Assembly (NCBI GenBank): GCA_029844215.1
Contig: CM056721.1
Location: 13,404,368 to 13,468,367 of the forward strand
DNA from: Przewalskia tangutica
Lineage: Eukaryota; Streptophyta; Magnoliopsida; Solanales; Solanaceae
Direction of reading: 5' to 3'
DNA: 64,000 nucleotides
The notes under the pieces were generated by a model that saw nothing but the letters and a program-made list of their open reading frames with translations, was not told the origin of the DNA and made no database searches. The position numbers and the translations under genes are program-made. Positions within the stretch are counted from its first letter, which is position 1; every line of letters begins with the position of its first letter. Of the stretch, positions 25,291 through 36,407 are shown in pieces.

Positions 25291-26620
25291 AATGACATGG
25301 GGCATCAAGAGATAATTAATTGTGGTGAGACATTCTATCTAGTGGTTGAACCAGCCACCATCCGCACTGTTTTGAGCATTGCTTTGGGAAAGAATTGGCC
25401 GATTCACCAGCTTGATGTAAAAAATGTGTTCTTACATAGGGATTTGAAAAAAATTGTATACAGACATCAACCACATGACTTTGTGCATCATTCGGCTTCT
25501 CTGTATATCTGCCGACTTCGGAAGTCACTTTATGGCTTGAAATGAGCCCCCATAGTCTGGTATGACCGCCGTGCTACTTACATCTTGCAGATTGGGTTCA
25601 TGTGCAGTAAGTGTGATATCTCACTTTTTTATTTTTCATCAAGGTAATGACACTGCATACCTGTTCTATGTGGATGACATTGTCTTGACTGCCTCCTCAG
25701 ATGTGTTGAAAAACGAGATTATCACCATGCTCAAATCAGAATTTGTCATGACAGACTTGGGTAAGTTGAGTTATTTCTTGGGGATTTTCGTGACTAGATC
25801 CAAGAATGCAATATTCTTGTGTCAAGTATGCCGAAGAGATTGTTTACAAGGCTAAAATGACAAACTGCAATATCATGCCCACTCTAGTCGACTCAAAGTC
25901 GAAGCTTAGTGTCGATGACGGGGATCCGGTGCTTGATCTTTCTCTTTATAAGAGTCTAGCTGGTGCACTTCGGTATCTTACCTTCACTAGGCACGATATT
26001 GTCTATGTCGTTTAGCAGTTGTGTTTGTTCATGCATGCTCCCAGGGAGCCTCACTTTATTGCTCTTAAACGTATCATTTGATACGTCAAGGGTACTCTTA
26101 ACTACAAATTACATATTTATCCATATGCACATACCAGACTGACATCTTATACGGACGCCGATTGGGCGCATCTGTTCAGACACACATCAATCTACTTTCG
26201 TCTATTGTGTATTTTTGGGTATTAACCTCATCTCATGGTCTGTAAAACGGCAAGCCACACTTTCCCGTATAGTGCAGAAGCAGAATATAGAGGCGTTGCG
26301 AACGTAGTTGCCGAAATTTGTTGGCTCAGAAACTTCCTTCTAGAGCTTTATTGTCCCTTATGTAAGACATCTCTTGTCTACTGTGATAACATTTCTGTTG
26401 TTTACTTGTCTCATAACCCGGTTCAACATCAGCGAACCAAACATATTGAGATGGATATTTTGTTCGTGAAAAGGTTGTCATGGGCCATGTTCGTGTGTTA
26501 AATGTTCCTTCTTTCTATCGGTACACAAATTTATTTACTAAGGGACTCCCTCGGCAGTTGTTCCTTGACTTCAGATCCAGTCTCAGCGTCCGGCCTCCTC
26601 CCGCTCCAACTGAGTGGATG
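25291..26620 (+). pseudogene. Copia 2 RT and RNase H fragment
   Basis: Contains GETFYLVVEPATIRTVLSIA, KNWPIHQLDVKNVFLHRDLK and LRKSLYGLK, then a stop, then YLFYVDDIVLTASSDVLKNE with the catalytic YVDD, and MTDLGKLSYFLGIFVTRS. RNase H follows: LAGALRYLTFTRHDIVYVV, SAEAEYRGVANVVAEICWLR and VYCDNISVVYLSHNPVQHQR. Several frameshifts and stops separate these blocks. The end of the frame is followed by a 3' LTR at 26621. Confidence 0.88.
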
Positions 26621-26780
26621 TGATAGAAAATAATTAATATTCTCCATATATCTGTAATTATTATTCTAGTGTAATTATATAAAATAGAGATCATTTTTCA
26701 ATTAGATTTGTAAATTGTAAATACCTATAAATATTACATTAATGAGAAGTCTTCAATCAAGAAGAATTACACTATTCTAC
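26621..26780 (+). repeat. 3' LTR of Copia 2
   Basis: Starts TGATAGAAAATAATTAATAT and ends CACTATTCTAC. It aligns with 23115-23276 with about one difference in ten by eye, indicating an old insertion. Confidence 0.9.
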
Positions 26781-26781
26781 C

Positions 26782-27328
26782 CTCTTAAATATTTGAGTGC
26801 ACCGGGGGACCAATTGGAGGAGAGGATGCTTTACAAGTGGGCATATTTGGAGCAAGCAAGTGATTTAGTGTTATCTAATGGGACCCCCTCCTTTCTTTGT
26901 TTTCTAATGGTGAAAATGAAGTGCTAAAAGTTTAATCCTTTTCGTCACACAGCACATCCCCAAAAAATGGCCAAAAAAGATTTGGAAGTTATCGATAGAT
27001 GTGATTTTGAAAGGGCCTTCCAAATTCAATTTGATTCACCACCTTAAAAACTTGCAAAAGTTACTAAAACATTGAGTAGGTGTCATGTGAACTTCACGTG
27101 TAATGGTGCATTGTCCAGATGATGTTCTTGTGACAACCCATGTCCTAGGATTAGGATCGATATCGTTTCTCAAACACTAGTTCTTTATCTTTTTTCCTTA
27201 TCCTCTAAATCTGAGGATAATTTGTGATGACTGCATTGCTTTTGTCTTACCACCTGATTTTAATTTAGTTGTCTAAGTCATATTCGGGATCAGCTTGTTT
27301 TGTGGCTCATTAAAATATGAAGTATATA
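26782..27328. other. Unassigned sequence between Copia 2 and a Helitron-type end
   Basis: No gene recognised. A short open stretch near 26800-26925 (GDQLEERMLYKWAYLEQASD) has no family I know. The rest is AT-rich. Confidence 0.4.
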
Positions 27329-27350
27329 CTAGTTTCGTGCATTGCACGTC
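27329..27350 (-). mobile_element. Helitron-type 3' terminus
   Basis: Read on the minus strand, a 13-nt hairpin CGTGCAATGCACG (complement of 27336-27348) is followed by AAA and then CTAG, next to T. This is the hallmark of Helitron 3' ends: a short GC-rich hairpin a few bases before CTRR, inserted between A and T. The element would extend to the right of 27329. I could not locate its 5' TC end, and no Rep/helicase frame is present, so only the terminus is claimed. Confidence 0.55.
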
Positions 27351-27670
27351 TACCTCAATGTAAAAGTAGAAATTAAAGTTTCAAATCATACGTTAAATTA
27401 CCCTTTATTATTCATGAACAATGAGATCAACTTGCTTGGTATTAAGGTGGTGGTTTATATATAGTTGTAATTGTCTCACCCTTTCTTAAGCATTTAACTC
27501 TTATAGAACGTTGGATTTGTGGTCAAAATTATGTTGGGATTATAACGTAGAGATTGTAACTCTAAAATTAATAATGCTTGAATTACTATTTTATTAAATT
27601 GAAATATATCGGGTATGATCTAAAATATGTGTTTAGCTTTCACTACGAATCTTAATGACCGATAATTAGC

Positions 27671-27868
27671 CTGATAACAAGCACCACAATCAGCACCCTT
27701 CTTGTAAAGGCTAGGAACGGTCACTGCAAGGCGACCCCCATTGAAACGTATTGCTAAATTTCCATATCCACACACATTAAGTACAAAATTGAGTTCACTC
27801 TTCACATCCCCAGATGAAAAATATGAAAGGGAAAAAAAACAGAGAACCAGTAGCCACAACGACAACAA
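27671..27868 (-). pseudogene. Expansin-like A fragment
   Basis: On the minus strand a hydrophobic start (LWLLVLCFFSLSYFSS) leads into CGYGNLAIRFNGGRLAVTVP and SLYKKGADCGACYQ. The latter match the N-terminal part of domain 1 of expansin-like A proteins, which act in the cell wall. The usual CDRCVHQSKAAYFS segment before CGYG is replaced by unrelated sequence, there is no ATG at the head of the frame, and everything after the first cysteine-rich stretch is gone. It is a pseudogene fragment, possibly carried by the Helitron-type element whose 3' end lies 340 bases away. Confidence 0.7.
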
Positions 27869-27869
27869 C

Positions 27870-28974
27870 TAATACCTCGAAATAAGAATTATTTGAACTT
27901 TGAATGCAATTTAGACCAAAATTCAGAAAGAAGAAAATAAAGGCTTACATCGAAAGGCAGAAGCCTTGGAAAAGCCTTTGAGAGCTTCTCGCTTGTCAAC
28001 TTTCTCCAAACCACGTATTAAGCTCTCCATGAAATTACTTGAAGTTGACACAATTTATCTAATTAATCCTACACGTTGTTAGGCTTTTTAATTCATCATT
28101 AATGAAGAAATGGCCATTCATATACAATCAGATGAGTCTGGTCTATATTTAATTACTTTTTGTAACTCCTTGGCTTCTCCATATTCTTTGGACATTGCAA
28201 ATTACTGAAAATATTACTATTTAATATATAATTAGACGTTTTATTACATTTTAATTTAATGCAGAGGTAAAATTATTAATCTAATTTTAAAAGTAAAAGT
28301 TTCTCACTTTTAGTATAAAATATACTGCAAGCGGTATTTGATTGAAATAGTGTGGCGCTTTGAAGAGTAGATTGAAAGGCTTATATATATATATATATAT
28401 ATATATTCCAGTTTATCATATACTCTTATAAAAGATTTTATATTATTACTCATAAGAGATCTGAAAATAAATTATATATTTATAAAATTATTTCCTTTTA
28501 TTCAAATCGTTAACGGTTGTGTTGAATCATTTCATACATTCTTATTTGACGTCACCTCTTAGAAATGATTGTCAACCTAACACAGGTTTATTAGATTCCA
28601 AATATATATTCTTAGTCATTTTCACCAGTCAGGCTAGGTTCCTAGTACAATATATCTTCAAAGATTATATGCAAGTATTAGAAGCCCACACGAAATATAT
28701 AGTGATATTCCAGTGGTGTTCTCCGAACATCTGTAACGTTCTCATTTGATAATCGACTAAACTGGGACCATTTAAAGATCATTTATCCATTCGATGATTT
28801 CCGAGTTGCCCTTCATTAAACCAAATCTAGATCTCTCGTGCTTTGACGAGGTATATGAGCCAACAAATATATCGTGTCATCTAGGCCCTTGCAAAATGCT
28901 TAATTACAATAACTTTATTTCTGTTATGGAATTGGATATTTGAACACCTCTAAGATAATATTTTTGAACTAATA
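27870..28974. other. AT-rich region with TA microsatellite
   Basis: Contains a TA run at about 28384-28406. On the minus strand at 28035 down to about 27950, an ATG opens a short frame MESLIRGLEKVDKREALKGF and then SKASAFRC, ending at a GT that could be a splice donor. I do not recognise it; it may be another captured exon. Nothing else is supported. Confidence 0.35.
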
Positions 28975-29246
28975 TGATGATATAAAGTACTACTATAATT
29001 ATATTAAAAGGTATAAGAAATGAGAAAGAGAAATATAATGAGAGGGTTTCTTTTACTTCACAAGTGCAATCTTACATCAACCAAAGGGTGTTATTTATAC
29101 TACAAAAGCTATCACTATTACATGCATGAAATAGTAGAAATTACTATTTTAAGTTGACATGTTAAATAGATATTTCAACACATATTAAAGCATTTGACAC
29201 ATTAGCATGCTTCTAGAATTCACTTGAGGTGAATTTGACTTTCTCA
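28975..29246 (-). repeat. 3' LTR of the minus-strand Copia 3 element
   Basis: On the minus strand it starts TGAGAAAGTCAAATTCACC, just after a purine tract (TTCAAAGGGGGAGTATTA), and ends ...TATATCATCA. It contains TAGTATAAATAACACC, a TATA-like box. The partner 5' LTR is not in the window because the element's far end is cut off at about 58640. Confidence 0.75.
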
Positions 29247-31565
29247 TAATACTCCCCCTTTGAAATATCTATCATGATGCTTCTTTTGAAGTCTTGTTGA
29301 GGAGAATCTGACGAGAACACATGTTGCTTCAATAAAAATCCAATGAGATAAAAACCTTACAAGGGAAAAAGAGTACAACAATATGCTCCCCCTCAATCAA
29401 ACATGGGTAAAGCTTCTTCAAAGGTCTCGAAGTTGGCGCATTCCGATACTTTGTACATGTTTCTTGAAAACTGATGTTGGTAACGTCTTTGTGAATAGAT
29501 CTGCCACATTTTCACTCGAACGAACATATTGGATGTCAAGCTCTATGTTTCTTTCAAGTTCCTGAGTGAATGAGAAGAACTTTGGAGGAATGTGATAATT
29601 GGTTCTGTCACTTTTGATATAACCTTCTTTCATCTGAGTAACACATGCAGCATTGTCTTCAAATAATATTGTTGGATCCTTATTGACTGGTAGTCCAGAT
29701 GTTTCTTGAATATGTTGTGTTACAGACCTCAACCATCTACACTCTTTACTAGCTTCATGAAGGGCTATACTTTCAGCATGATTTGAAGAAGTAGACACGA
29801 ATGTTTGCTTTTGTGATCTCCAAGATATTGCAGTGTTTCCATATGTAAACACATATCCAGTCTGTGACTTAGCATTATGTGGATCCGATAGATAACCCGC
29901 ATCTGCATTACCAAGCAAAACTGGTTCTATATTGTTAGGATAAAACAAACCAAGATCATACGTACCTCGTAGATATCTGAATATATGTTTTAACCCTTTC
30001 CAATGTCTCTTTGTAGGACATGAACTAAATCTTGCTAGTAGATTTACAGCAAAGGTTATATCAGGCCTTGTATAATTAGCAAGATACACGAGGGCTCCAA
30101 TGGCACTAAGGTACGGTACTTCAGAGCTAAGGTCCTCATCATTTTCTTCTTTTGGTCGGAATGTATCCTTTTCAACATTAAGAGTTCTACCCATCATTGG
30201 GGTGCATAAAGGATTTGCTTTATCCATACTAAACCTTTTTAGTACCCTTTATGCTCAATTTGCAAACCAAGGCAGAACTTTTTTTTCCCAGATCTTTCAT
30301 CTCAAATTCCTTTTTTAACTAATTCATTGCTTCTTGAATTTCTTTATTAGTTCCAATGATATTTAAATCATCAACATAGACAGCAATGATTACAAATCCA
30401 GATGTTGTTTTTCTTATGAATACACAAGGGCAAATAGGGTTATTCATATAGTATTCTTTAAGCAAATATTCACTTAACCTATTATACCACATGTGTCCGG
30501 ATTATTTCAACCCATATAGGGATCTTTGCAATTTAATTGCATATATTTCTTTGGGGTTTGATACTTTAGGCATTTTAAATCCTTCCGGAAGTTATATATG
30601 TCACTATCGAGTGATCCATATAAATATTTTGTAACAACATCCATAAGATGCATATCCAGATTATTAGATACTGATAGACCAATTAAATAACGAAAAGTAA
30701 TGGCATCCATAACGGGAGATTATGTTATCTCATAATCGATTCCGGGTCTTTGAGAAAATCCTTGTGCAACAAGCCGAGCCTTGTATCTTACAACCTCATT
30801 TTTCTCATTTCGTTTTCTTACAAAAACTCACTTGTACCCAACGGGTTTCACATCTTCAGGTATAATGACAATGGGTCCAAACACATTTCGTTTTCTTAGA
30901 GACTTAACTCAGTATCCATTGCATCTTTCCAACTCAGTCAATCGGGTCTACGTTGACATTCGATGACAGATCTGGGTTCAGGATCATCATTTTCATTCAT
31001 CATTTCACATGCAATTGAGAATGAAAATACCTCATCAATGTCCTTACATTTTCGATTCCATAAATTTCCTGTATTAACATAGTTGATAGAGATTTCAAGA
31101 TCGTTGTTACTTTCAGTTTCATTTTCAACGATCTTACTATCTTTATCATTTTTTTCTTCTTCGGGAGCACTCTCATTTATATTCATATTTTTTGCTCCTT
31201 TTTTTTCCGGGGATATTTATCTTTGGAACCAACAGATCGGCCACGTTTTAGGCGTGCCTTAGATGTACTTGCCACATCATTTTGCTTCGGAATTTCAATC
31301 CGAGCAGGAGCATTAACAACTGGTATATGTGATTTTGTCACCCTTTTCACATCAGTAAATGCATCTGGGAGTTGATTAGCTAAACTTTGTAAGTGAACAA
31401 TTTTCCTTACATTTTCTTCCCACAATTTAGTATGTGGGTCCAGATGTAATAAGAAAGGTACATACCATTTTATATCCTTTTCCAACTGTTTATTTTCTCC
31501 TCCTAAGGTTGGAAAAAATTTCTCATCAAAATGACAATCCGCAAATTTTGCCTGAAAGACATCAT
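29247..31565 (-). pseudogene. Copia 3 pol: linker, RT and RNase H
   Basis: On the minus strand, 29418-30227 is one open frame of 269 residues: PYLSAIGALVYLANYTRPDI, ADAGYLSDPHNAKSQTGYVF, DNAACVTQMKEGYIKSDRTN and DLFTKTLPTSVFKKHVQSIG. This is RT tail plus RNase H of a Copia lineage distinct from Copias 1, 2 and 4. Further upstream (30300-30960) RT blocks are broken by shifts; the YVDD region is near 30370 (complement of TCATCAACATAGACAGC). 30938-31485 encodes the charged linker with KVTKSHIPVVNAPARIEIPK and KARLKRGRSVGSKDKYPRKK. At 31565 the frame is cut by the Athila-like insertion and resumes at 58129. Confidence 0.85.
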
Positions 31566-32420
31566 TGATCGGTGTATTTTATATACACCTTTTGAGTCAG
31601 TTTTAGTTAGTCTTTTGTCCCGTTTTGCACATATAAGTGTCGTATTAGGATAGTTTTCCTTTCTTTTGAGTCAAAGTGGTTAAAATGGCCAAATGGCGGA
31701 AAAGGAGCTAAAAGAGGGCAAAAGAGGAGACGCTGCGAAAGCAGAGAAAGTGGCGACGAGGTGAAATCAGGACAGCGCGGCCTCGCATGTAGTCAGCAGG
31801 CGCGCGCCACTATTCGAAGAGCTGCGAAGACCAGCGCGCATGGCTACCGCAGCGAATGCGGGGCGCGGCGCTAAACATCCGAAGCTACAGATTTGCAGCG
31901 CGCGCTCCTGAACAGCGAATGCTCGCGCGGCGCCAAAACACCGACGGATTGCGAGAACTTCGCGGCTGCTTTATGCGAGGCAGCGGCAAGCGCGGAAAAA
32001 TTAGGTTTACGGGCGAAATGCAGGCGAGCTGAAGAAAAGAGGAGGCGGTTTCGGCTATAAAAGGAGAACCTAGGCGCTTTTAAGGGTTCCTTTACGCCTG
32101 TTTCTGAAGGATTCTTGCTTGGAGATTGGAGACCATAGTTTAGTAATTTCTTTTCCTTTTCTTTACTTTATTTGAGTTTTTGTATGATGAGCATGAGATT
32201 AGTTCTTGTCATATCAATGACTAGGAACTAATTCTCTATAGGGCTTTCCATGTTAAATCTCTAGAAACTTTTGTTATGAGTTAATGCGTGCTTATGGTTA
32301 TTTTTCTTATTGTGAGATCTATCCAATATTTGAGTTGAATTCTTGGTAATTAATTGACAACTAATTATCACTATATGATTTCTAATCGAGTTAGAAAGGG
32401 GATTGTGAATATCTTTGTAT
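31566..32420 (+). repeat. Truncated 5' LTR of element 1
   Basis: Follows the same course as the LTR at 34099 (AGTCTTTTGTCCCGTTTTGC, GGATTCTTGCTTGGAGATTG, AATTGACAACTAATTATCAC). Similarity stops near 32420 after GGGGATTGTGAATATC, where internal sequence starts. A TATA-type box (GGCTATAAAAGGAGAACC) lies at 32054-32071, downstream of the GC-rich block. Confidence 0.85.
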
Positions 32421-34098
32421 GAGGAATGACGATTGATGTGGGGAAAGAAATAGTGCGAGCATTGAAGAAATCAGCGAGTTGGTGACAACAGGTGGATTGG
32501 GACACAGTTCACTCATTACGATCTTTGCCACGAGTGCGGTCCCAAAACTACCACCGACACTCATGAAGAAACCATTGCCGGTGTCCCGTGGGATAGTGCA
32601 CTCTTTCCCGGACCAAGCCCGTGACGGCGGGCGGAGAAATCTGACCACCGCGGCGTGGCAGAAGCGCCCGTGGGCGAAGATGAGCACGAAATAGGGGCTC
32701 AATATGAGCGAGACCTAGCCGCCAACCACAAGCAGGATCCTTCGGATACCGCGATGGAGCAATTGTTTCAAAATCAGGTGAGGATGATGCAGAGTTTGGA
32801 CACAGTGATACAAGGACAGCAAGAAACAAGGCAACAAATCAACGAGTTGAGTTCCTTGTTCAGTCAGTGGTCCATGCACTATCCCATGCCACCGCCACCA
32901 TTTTAGCCAAAGTTTGTAAGTGTCTTATTTCTTTTACTATCTTTGAGTCTACACACATTGGGGACAATGTGTGATTTATTTGTGTTTTATTTTCTTTGTG
33001 TCATGTTATGTTTTACTTAAGTCTTTTTATTGTTTTTATGTTTATTTTGAGTCACCAATTTTTTTTCTTTTTGAGTCATAATTGTCTGTCAAAGATCATG
33101 TATGCTGTAGTTGCTAGAAACACCTAGTGAAGTAAGGTGGAATAATGTAACGGAATTGAAGCAACTATCTAAACACTTAGGTTAGATATGCCAAAAACTC
33201 ACAGAATCTGTCTATTTGGAGTTTCTTGCTTGAATTATGCATGCTAAATGATAGATGCTTATGTGTTATGATTATTTGATATTTGAGGCGAAATAGTTAG
33301 GATATGCATGTTAGGGAGATGACTCAGACATTTCTTTGATAGCCAATTCTTACCATTCTTTTCTATCCCGTACTTTAAAAATATCCCTAGTCAGCCCCAT
33401 TGAGCCTAAATTTGAAACTTCTTCTTTGACACCCTATATTCCCACAAATCGTACCATAAGTGAAAATATGAAATAGTGGAATACATTGTGTTAAAAAAGA
33501 GACAAAAAAGAGTGAATAAGTCTGTTGCACCCCAATACAAAAGTAATAAAAAATAGGCAAAAGCCTAAGTTTGGGGGTGCTTGTCATTATTTGATACTTC
33601 ACTCTCCCAAAACAAAAGAGGGGAAAGATAGAATCGAAATGAAGAAAAGAACAAAAAGAAAAGGGAAAGACTGAAAAGCTAAAGAGCTTATGGTACACAA
33701 AAATGAGCCTAAATGCCTATTTTTACCAACCCCTACCTAAGCCTACATTACAACCATTAAAGTCCTGAAGATCTCTTTTATGCATATCCAGAATTAGTGG
33801 AGAATAGCAAGTAAGCATGCCATAGGATTCTTGAATTTATATGCATGATTTAATATATTAACTTCCATTAAGCATGATGAATATGAGTTTGCGAAATATC
33901 TAGCTTAATGTGCTGAAATGTCATGCTATATGTTCCTGCATATTATTTTGCTAACCTTCATGTTTTTATAGTTAACACTAATACAGCAAAAGTGATCAAT
34001 GTCAGTGAGTCTTTTATTTTTCGTTCTTTGAGTCTTTTATTTCTTTCTTTCTTTCTATCTTTGCTCGAGGGCGAGCAAAGGTTAAGTTTGGGGGTATT
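32421..34098 (+). other. 3' internal remnant of element 1 with PPT
   Basis: The stretch 32460-32905 encodes the end of an Athila-type third reading frame. The last part is open (32655-32906) with EQLFQNQVRMMQSLDTVIQG and QQETRQQINELSSLFSQWSM, a predicted coiled coil ending in PMPPPPF. From 32900 on, the sequence matches the non-coding 3' part of element 2 (54925-56151) closely, including a run AAGCCTAAGTTTGGGGGTGC. It ends in a polypurine-type tract GTTAAGTTTGGGGGTATT just before the LTR at 34099. Confidence 0.75.
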
Positions 34099-34999
34099 TG
34101 ATCGGTGTATTTTATATACACCTTTTGAGTCAATTTTAGTTAGTCTTTTGTTCCGTTTTGCACATATAAGTGTCGTATTAGGATAGTTTTCCTTTCTTTT
34201 GAGTCAAAGTGGTTAAAATGGCCAAATGGCGGAAAAGGAGCTAAAAGAGGGCAAAAGAGGAGACGCCAGAGCTGAAAACAGAGAAAGTGGCGAACGAGGG
34301 TGAAATTCAGACCAGCGCCGCGGCGCCTCCTTTAGTAAAAAATAGGGCCGCGGCGCCCACTATTCAGAGAGGCTGCAGAAGACCCAACGCCGCGGCACCT
34401 CGAACAGCGGATCAGGGCGCGGCGCTAAACATCCGAAAGCTACGAGTTTGCGGCGCGCTACCGCATAACAGATATCTGGCGGCGCCAAAACACCCGGATT
34501 GCGAGAACTTCCGTAGCGCATGGCTGTATGCGAGGCAGCGGTGCCGACGCGGAAAAATTAGGTTTCTGGACGAAATTCTGGGCCAGGCCTGAAGGAAAAG
34601 AGGGAGGCGATTTTCAGCCTATAAAAGGAGAACCCTAGGCAGTTTTTAAGGGTTCCCTTTCTGGCACAACACAAGGATTCTTGCTTGGAGATTAGAGACC
34701 ATAGTTTAGTAATTTCTTTTCCTTTTCTTTACTTTATTTCAGTTTTTGTATGATGAACATGGGATTAGTTCTTGTCATATCAATGACTAGGAACTAATTC
34801 CTCTATAGGGCTTTCCATGTTAAATCTCTAGAAACTTTTGTTATGAGTTAATGCATGCTTATGGTTATTTTTCTTATTGTGAGATCTATCCAATATTTGA
34901 GTTGAATTCTTGGTAATTAATTGACAACTAATTATCACTATATGATTTCTAATCAGATTCCGAAAGGGGGGGATTGTGAATATGCAGTAAGTTGGGTAG
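34099..34999 (+). repeat. 3' LTR of element 1, first part
   Basis: Starts TGATCGGTGT after the purine tract. The GC-rich block at about 34310-34560 holds repeated GCCGCGGCGCC-type motifs roughly every 38 bases, followed by CCTATAAAAGGAGAACC at 34619. It breaks off at GGTAG (34995-34999), the left copy of the target-site duplication of element 2. The rest of this LTR is at 57596-58123. Confidence 0.92.
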
Positions 35000-36364
35000 T
35001 GATCGGTGTATTTTATATACACCTTTTGAGTCAGTTATAGTTAGTCTTTTGTCCCATTTTGCACATATAAGTGTCGTATTAGGATAGGTTTTCTTTCTTT
35101 TGAGTCAAAGTGGTTAAAATGGCCAAATGGCGGAAAAAGAGCAAAAAGAGGGCAAAGAGGAGCGCGAGCTGGAAAGCAGAGAAAGTGGCGAGCGAGGAAA
35201 AATCAAGGCCGGCGCATGGCTAGCGAACGCGGCTCGCTATCGAGAGGGCCAGAAGATATAGCGCGCGACGCCTCGAGCGACCAAAGCGAGGCGCGGCGCT
35301 ACACATCCGAAAGCCACGAGAGATGCAGCGCCATGGCTACCGAACAGCGAATATCGAGTGCGGCGCCTAAACAATGACGGATTACCAAAACTTTGTGCCA
35401 TGGCCGCTAAAAAAATAGGTTTTGAGACGAATTTTGGGCGAACTGCGAGAAAAGTTGAGGCGGTTTTCACTATAAAAGGAGAACCCTAGGCGATTTTGAG
35501 GTTCCCACTTGCACAACACAAAACTTTTGGCTTGGAGATTGAATACCATTAATTTAGTACTTTCTTTTCCTTTTCTTTACTTTATTTCGGTTTTGCATGA
35601 TGAACTTTGAATTAGTTCTTGTCATCTTTATGGCTAGGAACTAATTCTCTTATAGAACTTTCCATGTTGAATTACTAGAAACTTATGTTATAAATTAATG
35701 CATGTTTATGGTTATTTTTCTTATTGAGAGATCTATCCATAATTGAGTTGAATTCTTGGTAATTAATTGACAACTAATTATCACTATATGATTTCTAATC
35801 AAATTACGAAAAGGGGATTGTGAATATCTTGTAAGTTGGGTAGACATTCTTGGATTGGGGATGAAAATACCTCAATTATTTATGTAAGCGTTGATGAGAG
35901 GCTTAACAACACAATTTTGCGCGTTGTGCGTGACGGTCAACTAGGTTTTGTTCTTAATCCTCCTATAAAGTTATCCTTATCACGAAAGTTAGGTAAGGTG
36001 CGATACTGGGGTTGAGTGTTTATATAACCCTAACGGGAGTATAAAACGATTTCGTAAACCTGCTTTCTCCTAAAGAAGAATACCATAAGTTAATGCATTA
36101 GTAAGTAGCATAAGCGGATAGTAAGGATACATGGAAGTCCTATTCTCATCACAACTGAAGTAAACCTTTATAGTTAAATAGCTTTTATAGTTCGTAGTTA
36201 TAAACAACCAATCAATCATAAATTCGCCAAATAGATACTAGAAAATAGATAGTTGGTACTTGAACCTAATCTGAAGGGGCGATATTCGGTCTTATCAAAG
36301 ACTATACTACTTGTCACGATAACGTGCACTTGCGTTTAAAGTGTGTGCATCTTACCGCGCATCA
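35000..36364 (+). repeat. 5' LTR of element 2
   Basis: TG...CA ends (TGATCGG ... CGCGCATCA). It pairs with 56152-57595, which is 79 bases longer. The parts outside 35155-35470 are almost identical between copies, while the GC-rich block differs by many short indels. TATA-type box CACTATAAAAGGAGAACC at 35468. Confidence 0.95.
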
Positions 36365-36370
36365 AGTTTT

Positions 36371-36388
36371 TGGCGCCGTTGCCGGGGA
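36371..36388 (+). promoter_or_regulatory. Primer-binding site of element 2
   Basis: TGGCGCCGTTGCCGGGGA, six bases after the LTR end. This is the primer site known from Athila and related plant gypsy elements, where a host tRNA 3' end primes minus-strand DNA synthesis. Confidence 0.9.
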
Positions 36389-36407
36389 TTAAGCATTAGT
36401 TCAATAT

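Larger units (their letters stand above)
23115..26781 (+). mobile_element. Deleted Ale-like Ty1/copia element (Copia 2)
   Basis: Two 160-bp LTRs and a primer-binding site TGGTATCAAGAGTC at 23277 define the ends. Flanks GTCTT and CTCTT are a possible 5-bp duplication with one mismatch. The internal region has gag fused directly to reverse transcriptase, so protease and integrase are missing. A solo LTR (23332-24814) sits 55 bases after the primer site. Without it the element is about 2.2 kb and cannot move by its own proteins. Confidence 0.88.
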
